Positions 1 to 12,019 of a stretch of 64,000 bases of DNA are shown piece after piece; the stretch's first letter is position 1; each line of letters begins with the position of its first letter. The position numbers and the translations under genes were made by a program. The notes beneath the pieces were generated by a model. It was not told the origin of the DNA and made no database searches. It worked only from the letters and a program-made list of their open reading frames with translations. Location: the NCBI RefSeq assembly GCF_024703895.1, contig NZ_CP087968.1:2108001-2172000 (forward strand), in the 5' to 3' direction. The DNA is from Nocardioides sp. B-3 (GTDB taxonomy: Bacteria; Actinomycetota; Actinomycetes; Propionibacteriales; Nocardioidaceae).

Positions 1-164
1 AGAACGAGACCGGAGCGACCATCATCAGTGACGCGCCGCCCGAGTCGGCGTACACGAATGAATATGTCGAGGAGGCCCTCGACGAGCTGCGTGACGAAGG
101 GGTCGACGTCGACGGCGCAGACTTCGCTCCGATCGACGTCACCCTCACCGAGGGCGGAAACTGA
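1..164 (+). CDS. C-terminal end of a probable ABC transporter substrate-binding protein (partial)
   Basis: Only the last 53 residues are inside the window; the reading frame starts at base 3 and ends with TGA at 162-164. The acidic tail includes SDAPPESAYTNEY and VTLTEGGN, which resembles the C-terminus of NitT/TauT-type periplasmic binding proteins for sulfonates or amines. That assignment is from memory of the family and is tentative. The next gene, an aminotransferase, starts two bases after the stop, so the two are probably co-transcribed and the ligand may be an amino compound such as taurine or beta-alanine. Confidence 0.45.
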   Translation, partial: NETGATIISDAPPESAYTNEYVEEALDELRDEGVDVDGADFAPIDVTLTEGGN

Positions 165-165
165 C

Positions 166-1481
166 ATGACCGACGACCTCGATCGCCGCGCCGTCGAGCT
201 GGACCGTGCGCACGTCTTCCACTCGTGGTCGGCGCAGGGGTCTCTCGCGCCGATGGTGGTGGCGGGCGGGCTCGGCTGCCGCGTGTGGGACCACGCCGGA
301 CGCGAGTGGCTGGACTTCTCCAGCCAGCTCGTCAACGTCAACATCGGGCACCAGCACCCGCGCCCGGTCGCGGCCATCCGAGAGCAGGCCGCGATCCTGA
401 CCACGATCTCCCCGCCGACCGCCAACCTCGCGCGGGGCGAGGCCGCCAGAGGATCACCGACCTCGCGCCCGACGGCTTCCACAAGGTCTTCTTCACCAAC
501 GGGGGAGCCGACGCCAACGAGAACGCCATCCGGATGGCGCGCCAGTTCACCGGCCGCGACAAGGTCGTCTCGACCTACCGCAGCTATCACGGCAACACCG
601 GCTCAGCGGTGGTGGCGACGGGCGACTGGCGGCGCGTGCCCAACGAGTACGCCCGGGCGCATGTGCACGTCTTCGGGCCCTACCTCTACCGGTCGGAGTT
701 CTGGGCGACCACGCCGGAGGAGGAGTCCGAGCGCGCGCTCCAGCACCTGCGGCGGGTCGTCGAGGCCGAGGGGCCGACCTCGATCGCCGCGATCCTGCTC
801 GAGACCGTGCCCGGCACGGCGGGCGTGCTGATGCCGCCGCCGGGCTACCTCGAGGGAGTGCGGGCGCTGGCCGACAAGCACGGGATCATGCTCATCCTCG
901 ACGAGGTGATGGCCGGCTTCGGGCGCACGGGCGACTGGTTCGCCTTCGATGCCTATGACGTCGTCCCCGACCTGATCACGTTCGCGAAGGGCGTCAACTC
1001 GGGCTACGTCCCGGTGGGCGGCGTGGTCATCTCCGACCCGATCGCCGAGCACTTCGACGAGCGGGTCTTCCCGGGTGGGCTGACCTACAGCGGGCACCCG
1101 CTCGCGATGGCCTCCATCGTTGCCTCGATCGACACCATGGCCGATGAGGGGATCGTCGACAACGCTGCCCGGGTCGGCGCCGCCTGACTCGCTCCGGGTC
1201 TTGCGGAGCTCGCCGACAAGCACGCGCTCATCGGGGAGGCGCGCGGCCGGGGCGTCTTCTGGGCGCTCGAGCTCGTCGCCGATCCCGACACCCGGGAGCC
1301 CGTCGCGCCGGCCGTGATGGGGCGCGCCAAGGCCCTGCTGCTCGAGCGGGGACTGCTGCCCTTCCCGGCCGACAACCGTATCCATGTGGTGCCACCGTGC
1401 GTGGTCACCGACGACGAGGCCAACGCGGCGCTGGCCATCTACGACGACGCATTCACCCTGCTCACCAAGGAGCTGTCATGA
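166..1481 (+). CDS. class III PLP-dependent aminotransferase (interrupted)
   Basis: Fold-type I, class III (omega) aminotransferase of about 438 residues, the normal family length. The PLP-phosphate region [13 protein letters not shown], the PLP-ring aspartate in [12 protein letters not shown] and the Schiff-base lysine in [14 protein letters not shown] are all present. The frame changes once near 445 (one base missing in GCCGCCAGAGG) and an in-frame TGA lies at 1185-1187, after which the same frame continues to the true stop at 1479-1481. The gene is therefore either damaged or misread. It overlaps the next gene by ATGA. With the upstream binding protein and downstream MmsA-like enzyme, a role in deaminating beta-alanine, taurine or a related amine is inferred. 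Confidence 0.8.
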
Positions 1482-2981
1482 GTACAGAACTGCCCGTTCT
1501 CGACCACTGGATCGACGGAGCCGCCAGCGCCGGTTCCTCCGACCGGATGGGCGACGTCTTCGACCCCGCCCGCGGGGTCGTCCAGAAGCACGTCCGCTTC
1601 GCCTCTGCCGCCGACGTCGACAACGCCGTCGCCGTCGCCCGGAAGGCCTTCTCCTCGTGGGGGCAGGCCTCGATCGCCAAGCGGCAGGCGGTGATGTTCA
1701 AGTTCCGCGAGCTCCTCGCCAGTAGGCAGGGCGAGCTGGCCGCGATCCTCACCTCCGAGCACGGCAAGGTGCTCTCCGACGCGGGCGGCGAGATCGCCCG
1801 CGGGCTCGAGGTCGTGGAGTTCGCGTGCTCGCTGCCGCACCTGATCAAGGGCTCGATGTCGGAGAACGTCTCCACCGATGTCGACGTCTTCTCGCTCAAG
1901 CAGCCGCTCGGCGTGGTCGGCGTGATCAGCCCCTTCAACTTCCCGGCCATGGTGCCGATGTGGTTCTTCCCGATCGCCATCGCGACCGGCAACTGCGTGG
2001 TGCTGAAGCCGAGCGAGAAGGACCCGTCGGCGGCCAACTGGATGGCCGAGCTGATGGCCGAGGCAGGCCTGCCGCCCGGTGTCTTCAACGTGGTCCACGG
2101 CGACAAGGAGGCCGTCGACGCGATCCTGACGCACCCCGACATCGCGGCGATCTCGTTCGTCGGCTCGACGCCCATCGCGCGGCACGTCTACGAGACCGCC
2201 ACCGCCCACGGCAAGCGGGTCCGGGGCCCTCGGCGGCGCCAAGAACCACATGCTCGTGCTGCCCGACGCCGACCTCGACCTCGGTCGCCGACTCGGCCGT
2301 CAACGCCGGCTTCGGCTCCGCCGGTGAGCGCTGCATGGCGGTCAGCGTCGTGCTCGCGGTCGACTCGGTCGCCGACCCGCTGATCGAGAAGATCACCTCA
2401 CGGATGGCCACGCTGAAGATCGGCGACGGCACCCGAGGCACCGACATGGGCCCGATGATCACCCGCGAGCACCGCGACAAGGTCGCGTCCTACGTCGACG
2501 TGGCGGCCACCGACGGCGCCGACGTGGTCGTCGACGGCCGGGGGCACGAGGTGGACGGCGATGCCGAGGGGTTCTGGATGGGCCCGACGTTGCTCGACAA
2601 GGTGCCGACCTCCTCCGACGCCTACAACGACGAGATCTTCGGCCCGGTGCTGTCGATCGTCCGCGTCTCCGGCTACGAGGAAGGCCTCGAGCTGATCAAC
2701 TCCGGCCCCTACGGCAACGGCAGCGCGATCTTCACCAACGACGGGGAGCGGCTCGTCGCTTCCAGCGCGAGGTCGAGGCCGGCATGGTCGGCATCAACGT
2801 GCCGATCCCCGTCCCCGTCGCCTACCACTCCTTCGGCGGCTGGAAGGCCTCGCTCTTCGGTGACGCCAAGGCCTACGGCCCGCACGGCGTCGACTTCTTC
2901 ACCCGCGAGAAGGCGATCACCCAGCGCTGGCTCGACCCCTCGCACGGCGGGCTGAACCCGGGGTTCCCGCAGCACACCTGA
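1478..2981 (+). CDS. mmsA: CoA-acylating methylmalonate/malonate-semialdehyde dehydrogenase
   Basis: Aldehyde dehydrogenase of 500 residues. Visible motifs: [16 protein letters not shown], the nucleotide-binding GSTPIARH, the catalytic cysteine in GERCMAVS, and EIFGPVL. The GERCMA context and the absence of the usual FxxGQxC form are typical of the CoA-dependent MmsA/IolA branch, which turns malonate semialdehyde or methylmalonate semialdehyde into acetyl- or propionyl-CoA. Three indels break the frame: an extra G in CCGGGGCC near 2226, an extra G near 2281, and a missing G near 2753. Correcting them gives exactly 501 codons. Coupling to the aminotransferase suggests the pair handles beta-alanine or a similar substrate. 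Confidence 0.85.
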
Positions 2982-3014
2982 GCGGCCGCCTGAGACCCGG
3001 CACCGAGCTCCGGC

Positions 3015-3048
3015 CCTGAACTTTCACTCGTACGAGTCGAAGTTCAGG
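3015..3048. repeat. 34-bp imperfect palindrome A
   Basis: Arms CCTGAACTT and AAGTTCAGG flank a perfect 12-bp core ACTCGTACGAGT, with two mismatched positions per side. It covers the stop codon of the minus-strand Dabb gene. It could be a hairpin terminator or an operator. It shares its core with palindrome B 64 bp away. Confidence 0.6.
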
Positions 3049-3263
3049 CGGCTGAACGCGAGCCCACGCTCAGCACCCGATGGAGTTCCACTCGTGCGAG
3101 TGGAACTCCATCCAAAGTCGTTCTTGGTGCTCGTCTGGGCCAGCTGCTCGAAGCGCTCGACGCCCGAGATGGCCGCCAGCTCGCGGGCCGCGGTGAGGAA
3201 GTCGGTCTCCTCGGCCGAGCCGGCCGGGTGGACGAGCCGGAAGGCGACGGTGTGGCGGATCAT
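3024..3263 (-). CDS. Dabb-domain (stress-responsive alpha/beta-barrel) protein, truncated
   Basis: 79 residues starting MIRHTVAFRL, followed by ELAAISGVERFEQL and TSTKNDF, the usual first half of a Dabb-fold protein of about 95-105 residues. After KNDF the normal continuation (a GxSMEF-type strand and helix) is missing, and the sequence runs into palindromes B and A, ending at a stop inside A. Either an indel near 3113 diverts the frame (the other frame reads MEFHSHEWN and stops at 3070) or the 3' half was lost. The function is unknown; these small dimeric proteins are usually uncharacterised. Confidence 0.65.
   Translation of the reverse strand: MIRHTVAFRLVHPAGSAEETDFLTAARELAAISGVERFEQLAQTSTKNDFGWSSTRTSGTPSGAERGLAFSRLNFDSYE
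3079..3112. repeat. 34-bp palindrome B, related to A
   Basis: Two perfect 16-bp arms, GATGGAGTTCCACTCG and its complement CGAGTGGAACTCCATC, surround a 2-bp centre. The inner part CACTCGTGCGAGTG matches palindrome A (CACTCGTACGAGT) at nearly every position. It sits exactly where the Dabb reading frame loses similarity to its family. Confidence 0.65.
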
Positions 3264-3281
3264 GCCCGGAGCCTAGGGGCC

Positions 3282-3962
3282 TCAGCCGAGCAGGCCCCGT
3301 GCCGCGAGCTCGTCCGCGACGCGCTGCCCGTACGCCGCGTGGCCGGCGGCGCTCAGGTGCAGCCGGTCGGGCAGGTAGGAGAGCGCCCACGCGCTGGTGT
3401 CGATGAACGCGACGCCGTACTCCTCGGACAGGGAGGCCAACGTCGTGTTGACCCGCTCGACGGAGGCGGCGCGAGACGGTGCGGAGGCCGGGCCGACGAC
3501 CACGACAGGGCGAGAGCCGAGCGACGCGATGAGCGAACGGAACCCGGCGCGGATGTCCGCGGTCGGCTGGTCGAAGTCGTTGAGGCCGCCCGCGACGATG
3601 ACGAGCCCGGCGCCGCGGGCAGCGGGGGCGCGGGTCGCGAAGGCATGGTCGCCGCAGTGGCTCGCGCCTCGGCTGAAGCCGGACCCGGAGAAGCCCGCGA
3701 CCCGCACTCGGGCAGGAAGCGAGGACGGCCACGACCGACCCGGGTCGGGGAGTCCCAGCCCGACCGTCCACGAGTCGCCGATGACGGTGACCGGGACCCC
3801 GGCACCCGTGACGATCCGCGCGCGAGCCGCAGCATCCACGGCATGCCGGGCGCACAGGGCGGCGTCCGAACCGCGGGCCCGGGTGGTCGTGAAGAAGACC
3901 GCGATCAGGACCGCGGCGAGCAACACGACCAGCACGTGGTGCAGGCTCGGTCGCAGGATCAC
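3282..3962 (-). CDS. membrane-anchored SGNH/GDSL hydrolase
   Basis: Intact gene of 226 residues from a GTG start (an upstream start at 4031 is possible). A single N-terminal hydrophobic segment, HHVLVVLLAAVLIAVFF, anchors or exports the protein. The hydrolase blocks are clear: the nucleophile in VIGDSWTVG, the block III asparagine in VAGGLNDFD, and the catalytic Asp/His pair in DRLHLS near the C-terminus. It would act outside the membrane on an ester or acyl group; the substrate cannot be told. It is transcribed away from dnaK. Confidence 0.8.
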   Translation of the reverse strand: MILRPSLHHVLVVLLAAVLIAVFFTTTRARGSDAALCARHAVDAAARARIVTGAGVPVTVIGDSWTVGLGLPDPGRSWPSSLPARVRVAGFSGSGFSRGASHCGDHAFATRAPAARGAGLVIVAGGLNDFDQPTADIRAGFRSLIASLGSRPVVVVGPASAPSRAASVERVNTTLASLSEEYGVAFIDTSAWALSYLPDRLHLSAAGHAAYGQRVADELAARGLLG

Positions 3963-4048
3963 CGGGCAAGTCTGCGCGTCCGGTCGAGGCGCCGTAAGGC
4001 AAATGGAGAATCTTTCCCCCAGCCGGAACAACGTCCGCGAACCCTGCG

Positions 4049-4087
4049 TTGACCCCCGTGAACAGACTTGAGTTGATCCGACTCAAC
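4049..4087 (+). promoter_or_regulatory. HAIR operator and promoter of the dnaK operon
   Basis: CTTGAGT at 4067-4073, a 7-base spacer, then ACTCAAC at 4081-4087: one mismatch from the actinobacterial HspR-binding HAIR consensus CTTGAGT-N7-ACTCAAG. A possible -35 hexamer TTGACC lies at 4049-4054, 17 bases before GTTGAT at 4072, so the operator would cover the -10 region. The repressor HspR is encoded at the end of the same operon. Confidence 0.88.
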
Positions 4088-4169
4088 TTGTTTGCCAGAA
4101 TCGCCGCAGTCGCGGCAGGATGGCGACAGCTCCAGACAAACAGACTTTGTATCCCGGGAGGTACACCCC

Positions 4170-6042
<1,873 letters not shown>

Positions 6043-6046
<4 letters not shown>

Positions 6047-6689
6047 CTTCATCCTTCGGGGACGAGGCAGCCGAGATGGCCAACGAGACCGAGGTCGAGG
6101 TGCCCGTGGAGGGCGCCTCGGCCTCGGCCGGCACCGAGACCGCCGGCGAGCACATCGACTCGCACGCCGAGGACATCAGCGGCGTCGACAACCTTCTCGA
6201 GGAGGGCGGGCCGCTCGAGCCCCCGGGACATCGCCGAGGTCGAGGGCGAGCCGACCCCGTCGGCGGACGACCAGCTGGTCGAGCGGGACCGCCGATCTCC
6301 AGCGCCTGCAGGCCGAGTTCCTCAACTACAAGCGCCGTGTCGATCGTGACCGGGCCCTGATCGCCGACAATGCGACGTACAAGGTGCTCCAGCCGATCAT
6401 CGAGGTGCTCGACACCATCGACCGCGCCCGCGAGCACGGAGAGCTCGAGGGTGGCCTCAAGGCGGTCGCCGAGCAGCTCGAGCGGATCGTGACCGGCCTC
6501 GGGCTGACCCGGTTCGGCGAGCCCGGCGACGCCTTCGACCCGACGCTGCACGAGGCGCTGAGCCACATGGGCGCCGACCCCGAGGTCGAGGTCGTCACGG
6601 CCAAGGTGGTGGCGAAGGCCGGCTACAAGATCAACGACCGGGTCGTGCGCGCCGCCCGTGTGCTCGTGGTCGACCCGGCCGAGGGCTGA
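6043..6689 (+). CDS. grpE: nucleotide exchange factor GrpE
   Basis: 214 residues after correction, starting at a GTG that overlaps the dnaK stop (GTGA). An acidic, low-complexity N-terminus is followed by the long dimerising helix ([19 protein letters not shown]) and the C-terminal beta domain with DPTLHEAL and the conserved end [12 protein letters not shown]. It releases ADP from DnaK. Two extra bases, one in GAGCCCCCGGG near 6222 and one in GAGCGGGACC near 6284, break the frame; without them the length is 215 codons including the stop. Confidence 0.95.
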
Positions 6690-6696
6690 GCTCTGC

Positions 6697-7873
6697 GTGG
6701 CTGAGAACAGTTTCCGCAACGACTGGGCCACCAAGGACTTCTACGCCGTCCTCGGCGTGGCCAAGGACGCGAGCGCCGACGAGATCAAGAAGGCCTATCG
6801 CAGGCTCGCGCGCGCCAACCACCCCGACTCCAACCCGGACGACGCGAAGAAGCACGACGTCTTCAAGAAGGTCGCCGAGGCCTACGACGTCATCGGCGAC
6901 GCCGACAAGCGCAAGAAGTACGACGAGTTCCGCTCGGTCTCCGCGGGCGGCGGCTTCCCCACCGGGTTCAACCGGGGCGGCGCCGGCCGGGGCGGCTTCG
7001 ACGTCAACGATTTCCTGCGCGACCGGGGCGCGGGTGGCGGTGGCGGCTTCGGGGACATGTTCGGCGACCTGTTCGGTGCGGGTCAGCAGCGCAACCGCCG
7101 GGGTCCGCGACCGACCAAGGGAGCAGACCTCGAGGCCAGCACCACGCTGCCGTTCGAGGAGGCCCTGAACGGCACGACCATCTCGTTGCGGCTGACGTCC
7201 GACGCTCCCTGTGCCACCTGCAAGGGCACCGGCGGCAAGCCGGGCACCCGACCGCACATCTGTCCCACGTGCGAGGGTGCCGGGTTCATCGTCGCGGGCA
7301 TGGGCGGCTTCTCGATGAACGAGACCTGCCCCGCCTGCGGCGGTCGTCAGCTCGTGTACGACGAGGCGTGCCCCACCTGCCACGGCTCGGGCCACGGTCC
7401 GTCGACCCGGACGATCCAGGCGCGTATCCCGGCCGGTGTGAAGGACGGCCAGAAGATCCGGCTGCGCGGCAAGGGCGGCAAGGGTGAGAGTGGCGGCCCC
7501 GCCGGCGACCTGATCGTCACCGTGCGCGTCGGCTCGCACCCGGTCTTCGGCCGCAGCGGCGACAACCTCACCATCGAGGTGCCCGTCTCCTTCGACGAGG
7601 CCGCGCTCGGCGCGGACATCAAGATCCCGACGCTCGGTGGTCAGCCGGTCACGTTGAAGATCCCGGCCGGCACCCCCAACGCCCGCACCTTCCGGGTGCG
7701 CGGCAAGGGCGTCGCCGGGGAAGGACGGCACTGTGGGCGACCTGCTCGCGACCGTCGCCGTACAGGTGCCGGCGACCCTCGGTGACACCGCGCGCGAGGC
7801 CCTCGAGGCCTACCGCGCGGCCACCGGCCCGTCGTCCCTGCGTGCCAAGCTCCTGACGGACGCGCAGTCATGA
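6697..7873 (+). CDS. dnaJ: co-chaperone DnaJ (Hsp40, type I)
   Basis: 391 residues after correction, GTG start seven bases after grpE. The J domain has the DnaK-stimulating HPD in ANHPDSNPDD; a Gly/Phe-rich segment follows. The zinc centre reads CATCKGTG, CPTCEGAG, CPACGGRQ and CPTCHGSG, so the third repeat departs from CxxCxGxG by lacking its final glycine but keeps its two cysteines. Substrate-binding C-terminal domains complete it. One extra G in GCCGGGGAAGG near 7720 breaks the last 50 residues; without it the gene is 392 codons. The stop overlaps hspR by ATGA. Confidence 0.95.
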
Positions 7874-8289
7874 CGGGTTTCGGCGGCCCTGCGCCCGACG
7901 CGGCGGTCTACGTCATCAGCGTCGCCGCCGAGCTGACCGGGCTGCACCCGCAGACCTTGCGCACCTACGAGCGGATGGGCCTCATCACGCCCGGCCGCAC
8001 CGCCGGTGGTGGGCGACGCTACTCCCACCACGACCTCGAGCTGTTGCGTGAGATCGCCGACCTCACTGCGCACGGCATCGGCATCGAGGGCGTACGCCGC
8101 ATCCTCGACCTCGACAACCGGGTGACCGCGTTGCGTCTGCGCAACCGGGACCTGCAGGCCGAGCTCGAGGTCACCCGGGCGGCGCTGCGCCGGGCCCGGA
8201 TCGCCGCCGGCACCGCGCACCCCAACACGCTGCCCGTGCTCCGTCACTCCGTGACCGGTCAGTCGGTCGTGGTCTGGCGCCCCAGCTGA
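7870..8289 (+). CDS. hspR: heat-shock repressor HspR (MerR family)
   Basis: Intact, 139 residues. The N-terminal MerR-type helix-turn-helix reads TGLHPQTLRTYERMGLI followed by the wing GGRRYS, then a helical region LRLRNRDLQAELEVT, and a C-terminus ending VVWRP as in other HspR proteins. It is last in dnaK-grpE-dnaJ-hspR, the standard autoregulated actinobacterial arrangement in which HspR with DnaK as co-repressor binds HAIR sites. The HAIR sequences before dnaK and before clpB in this window are its expected targets. Confidence 0.94.
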   Translation: MTGFGGPAPDAAVYVISVAAELTGLHPQTLRTYERMGLITPGRTAGGGRRYSHHDLELLREIADLTAHGIGIEGVRRILDLDNRVTALRLRNRDLQAELEVTRAALRRARIAAGTAHPNTLPVLRHSVTGQSVVVWRPS

Positions 8290-8291
8290 CG

Positions 8292-10398
8292 TCAACCCGC
8301 CGGGCCGGAGAGGCCCAGCTGGCGACCGAGCTCGGCCGCCACGACGTGGCTCCGTGTCAATGAGATGTGCGAACCGTCCCGGTAGACCACCACGCCGCCG
8401 GCGACGAGGCGGGCAACGGTGCTCGGCACACACCGGGTCCGTGACATCGACAGAAGCGAGCACCGGTGCGCTGCGCAGCAGCCCGGGTGAGCGCGTTGCC
8501 GGTCGTGGAGACGGACTGTTCCCGCTGGGTGCATGTCGCCATCGTCGACCGCGGCGCGGTCAGGCAGTCGCCGGGTCGAATGTCGCGGGCGGTGATGTCT
8601 GAGATGACTGTGACGCGTGGCGACAGTCGACGGAGCCGCGCCCGGGCTCGACGTCGCACCGGACGACCATGCACCGTCCACGGTCTGGCCGTCGGGTGGA
8701 GCCATCTCCAGCAGGCTGCGATAGGCGACCACGACCACGTCGGGCTGCAAGTCGCGCAGCTGCCGCAGGGCCCGGGCCCGGAAGGGCGTGCAGGTCGGGT
8801 GGGGCAGCCCGCGGTGCAGTTGGACGACGTCGAAGGGGGCGCACCCCATCTTCATCAGCGGCACCACCCTGAAGCCGTGGTACTGGCCGAGCAGGTCCGG
8901 GGGGCGGGAGCCACATCCCGGCGTGCGAGTCGCCGTACAGCGCGACGGTGCGCGTCGCCCGCCGGTCGCCCTCGTTGCACACGCTGTAGCTGGTCTGCTC
9001 CCAGTCAGCGTGGCAGGCGTACTTCAGGTGCCACGAGTCGCGGCGCAGGTTGTCGAAGTTGACGAGCGGGAACGGGATGGCACGGTCGGCGTCCGCCTGC
9101 TCGAGTGCGTCCCGGATCAGCTGGCCGATGTCGGGCTCCGCCAACTTCTCGGTCCGTCGATCGGAGTGGACGCCTTCGGCGGCGCTGGCCACCGCAGGGT
9201 CGAGGACTCGGTCGGGGTTGCCTCGGATCCGCGCCTCGAAGGCGGACGTCGCGTGGGCGTGGGCCCACGTCGCCGTACCCAGCACGAGGAGCAGCGTGAC
9301 CGGCCAGAGGGCCAAGGCCCGGACCCCGTGGACGACCGAGAACCGCTGATGACGGATCGGGTCCTCGAGGAGATGGAAGCTGAGTACGGCGGCGCCCGAA
9401 AGCACCACGACCAGCATCGCCGACTCGAGCGCACCGGGCGGGTGACCCAGCTCGTAAGCCCCGAGCACCAGCACCGGCCAGTGCCACAGGTAGAGCGAGT
9501 AGGAGAGGTCGCCGACGTACCGCATCGGCCGGACCGTCAGGATGCGAGCCATCCCGATCGACCCACCTGCCCCCGCAGCGATGACTGCCGCAGTGCCGAG
9601 GACGGGAAGCGCGGCGCGCCATCCCGGGAACGGCGTGGATGCGTCGAACGTGACGACGGCCAGCCCGATGGTGGCGAGGCCACCCAGTGCCAGAGCCCGG
9701 CGGGACCACGCGCGCAGGCGGACCAGCTGATGTCCGGCCAACGCCAGCAACGCGCCGGTGGCCAGCTCCCGGGCGCGGGTCACGGAGGAGAAGTAGGCAG
9801 CCACCGGCTCGGCAGACGTCAGGGCAACGGACCATCCCAGTGAGCCGAGCCGGGCGAGACCCACGACCATCCGGGTGAACCGTTGCCGGCGCTTCAAGCT
9901 CAGCGCGAACACCGGGGCCACCACCAGCGGCCACACCGGGTAGAACTGCTCCTCGACCGCCAGTGACCACATGTGCTGGACCGGTGAGGCCGCACGGGTG
10001 TCCTCGAAGTAGTCGGTGCCCGGGCGGGAGAAGTGGATGTTGGCGGTGAACAGGGCCGCCGACCTGACATCGTCGACGACCTCGGAGACGCGGGTGAGTG
10101 GCAGCCGCAGGGCGGCAAACACCGCCGTCGCCATCAGGACGAGCCCGGCGGCAGGAAGGATCCGACGCGCTCGTCGGGCGTAGAAGTGGCCCAGCCTGAC
10201 CCGTCCGGTCGTGGTCGCCTCGTGCAGGAGCAGGGACGAGATCAGGAAGCCCGACAGCACGAAGAACACGTCGACACCGACGAAGCCACCGTCGAAGCCG
10301 GGCAGGTGGACATGGCCGAGGATCACCACTCCCACGGCGATCGCACGCAGGCCCCGGATGTCGGGCCCGGGCGACAGGGGAGGCAGCGGGGGCTCCAT
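8292..10398 (-). CDS. membrane O-acyltransferase with C-terminal SGNH domain (OafA/YrhL type)
   Basis: About 700 residues. The N-terminal half is an acyltransferase-3 membrane domain with roughly ten hydrophobic segments; landmarks are RGLRAIAVG, the conserved histidine in ILGH, DVFFVLSGFLIS and YLWHWPVLV. The C-terminal half is an extracytoplasmic SGNH domain beginning VALYGDSHAGMW and ending VVYRDGSHIS. Such proteins acylate cell-surface glycans. ATG at 10398 is preferred because family members start just before the DIRGLRA segment; a GTG at 10440 is also open. Three indels interrupt the SGNH half (near 8890, 8690 and 8450). Confidence 0.82.
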
Positions 10399-10487
10399 AC
10401 CTGATGGTCCGGGTTTGGGTATGGCCCCGGATATACGCACAACTGCGTAGCGGCGCGGAGTAGCGTGATGTGGGCTGGGAGGCGCCC

Positions 10488-11338
10488 ATGAAGACCGACC
10501 GTCGAATCGTCGAGTGGATCGACCTCGTCGGCGACCTCCTCCAGCGGCCGCAGGACGCGTTCCCGGTCGCGACCATCGCGACGCAGCTCAACCGGACGTT
10601 CGCGGTGGGGGCAATCTCCCCGGAACTGGCGCGAGCACTCCGGACGCTCGGGCGTGCAGCTCTGGCCGTCGATCGACCTCGCCGCCATCGCCCACCTGAC
10701 TCCCATCTGGGCGGAGGACGGTGGTGAGCGCTACCACCACGACTTCGACCCAATCCTCATGCGGCACCCGCTCCTGCAGTGGTTCGTCATCACCCGGGAC
10801 CCGGCGCCGCAGAGCACGGGCCGGGTGCCCGGGGCGCTCGTGCCGAGCTGCGACTGGCGTCTCATCGACGACTACCTCAAGCCGGTCGGGGGCGAGCAGC
10901 AGCTGTCGATTCCGTATCTCCCGGACGGCGGCAGGCACGGAACCTTCATCCTCAGCCGTGCCACCGACGACTTCCGGGACGACGACCTCGAGCTCGCCGG
11001 CCACCTCCGGGGATTGATCCGCGGCCTGTACCTGCTCACCGGCCCCGTGGCGTACGGCGCCGTGAGCTGCGGATCTGCTGACAGGTCCGGCCTCACCGCG
11101 ACTGAGCTCGCCGTGCTCCGCCATCTGGCCGACGGGCACACCGCCTACGGGATCGCGCTCCGCCTCGGAGATGGCGCCGCGCACCGCCAGCAAGCACCTC
11201 GAGCACATCTATCGCAAGCTCGGCGTCACCAATCGGCTCACGGCCGTCACCGCAGCCCGGGAGGCCGGCATCCTCACCGCCACAACGTCAGGTCCTCAGT
11301 ACGCCGCGTTGCGCGACGGTGAGGAACAGCGCGCCTGA
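10488..11338 (+). CDS. LuxR-type transcriptional regulator
   Basis: 282 residues after removing an extra C near 10612 (ATCTCCCCGGAAC) and an extra G near 11166 (CGCCTCGGAGATGG). The C-terminal LuxR helix-turn-helix reads LTATELAVLRHLADG and later HLEHIYRKLGVTNR. No receiver domain is visible; the N-terminal 200 residues contain NWREHSGRSGVQLWPS and may be a ligand- or PAS-like module I cannot name. It is divergent from the acyltransferase gene, sharing a 90-base promoter region. The last 51 bases overlap the convergent pentapeptide gene. Confidence 0.75.
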
Positions 11339-12019
11339 CAGGTCGGCCCCGCAGGGTCCGCGCCGCGCAGGTCGGCGCCGAGGAGGTCGGCGTCGGTGAG
11401 GTCGCACTCGCGCAGGTCGACGCCGAGCATGGTCGCGCCGCGAAGCGCGGCGCCACGCAGGTCGAGAGAACGCAGGTCGCGCCCGGCCGTGTCCTGCCCC
11501 GCGAGGTCGAGCGCGTCGGGCCAGCCCGCACGGACGGCGCGGCTGGTGGCCGTGAGGACTCCGCCGACGTCGGCTCGCAGCTCGTCGATGTCGATGGTCA
11601 GCAGCTCCTCGGGCGTGCGCCCGATCAGGTCGACGATGCGCTCGAGCCGGGTGGCGGCGGAGGGTTCGTTGCGGCGTACGGCCTCGTCGAGCAGCGCGAG
11701 CACCTCGTGCAGCTGCCGCATCACCGACAGCACGGCGGCCATCTCGCCGAGGTTGTCGTGCTCGCGCCACGAGACCCCGGCGTAGGTCACCTGCGACACC
11801 TGCTGGCCGGCGCCGAAGCAGTCGAAGGCGACACAGCCCGACCAGCCCTGCTCGGTCAGGTTGGCATGGATGCCGCACCGGTCGTCGGCCGTGAGGTTGT
11901 CGCACGGGGCGCCCGCCGGGCTTGGTGACCGGGAAGCTCTCGCCCTTCTGCATGGGCAACAGCACGCAGCACAACGCGAAGCACCGCGTGCAGTCGGCCT
12001 GCAGGACGGGGAGGTTCAC
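11288..12019 (-). CDS. pentapeptide-repeat protein with N-terminal cysteine cluster
   Basis: About 243 residues from a GTG start. The N-terminus has a cysteine-rich module, CTRCFALCC then, after a frame change near 11905, CDNL, CGIH and GCVAFDCFG, which looks like a metal site (YkgJ/Zn-Fe cluster type). The C-terminal third is a run of pentapeptides such as GRDLRSLDLRGAALRGAT and LLGADLRGAD, which would fold as a right-handed quadrilateral beta-helix. A second frame change near 11355 restores ADLSGALFLT at the end. It is the last gene of a three-gene overlapping operon with the PfkB kinase and isochorismatase-like genes. The function is unknown. Confidence 0.72.
   Translation of the reverse strand: MNLPVLQADCTRCFALCCVLLPMQKGESFPVTKPGGRPVRQPHGRRPVRHPCQPDRAGLVGLCRLRLLRRRPAGVAGDLRRGLVARARQPRRDGRRAVGDAAAARGARAARRGRTPQRTLRRHPARAHRRPDRAHARGAADHRHRRAASRRRRSPHGHQPRRPCGLARRARPRGAGHGRARPAFSRPAWRRASRRDHARRRPARVRPHRRRPPRRRPARRGPCGADLSGALFLTVAQRGVLRT

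Noticed and set aside
603..2251. Long minus-strand open frames opposite the aminotransferase and dehydrogenase genes
   Set aside because: Their products are Arg-, Gly- and His-rich with no family motifs; they are shadows of third-position GC bias in the real plus-strand genes. The same applies to many long frames throughout the window.
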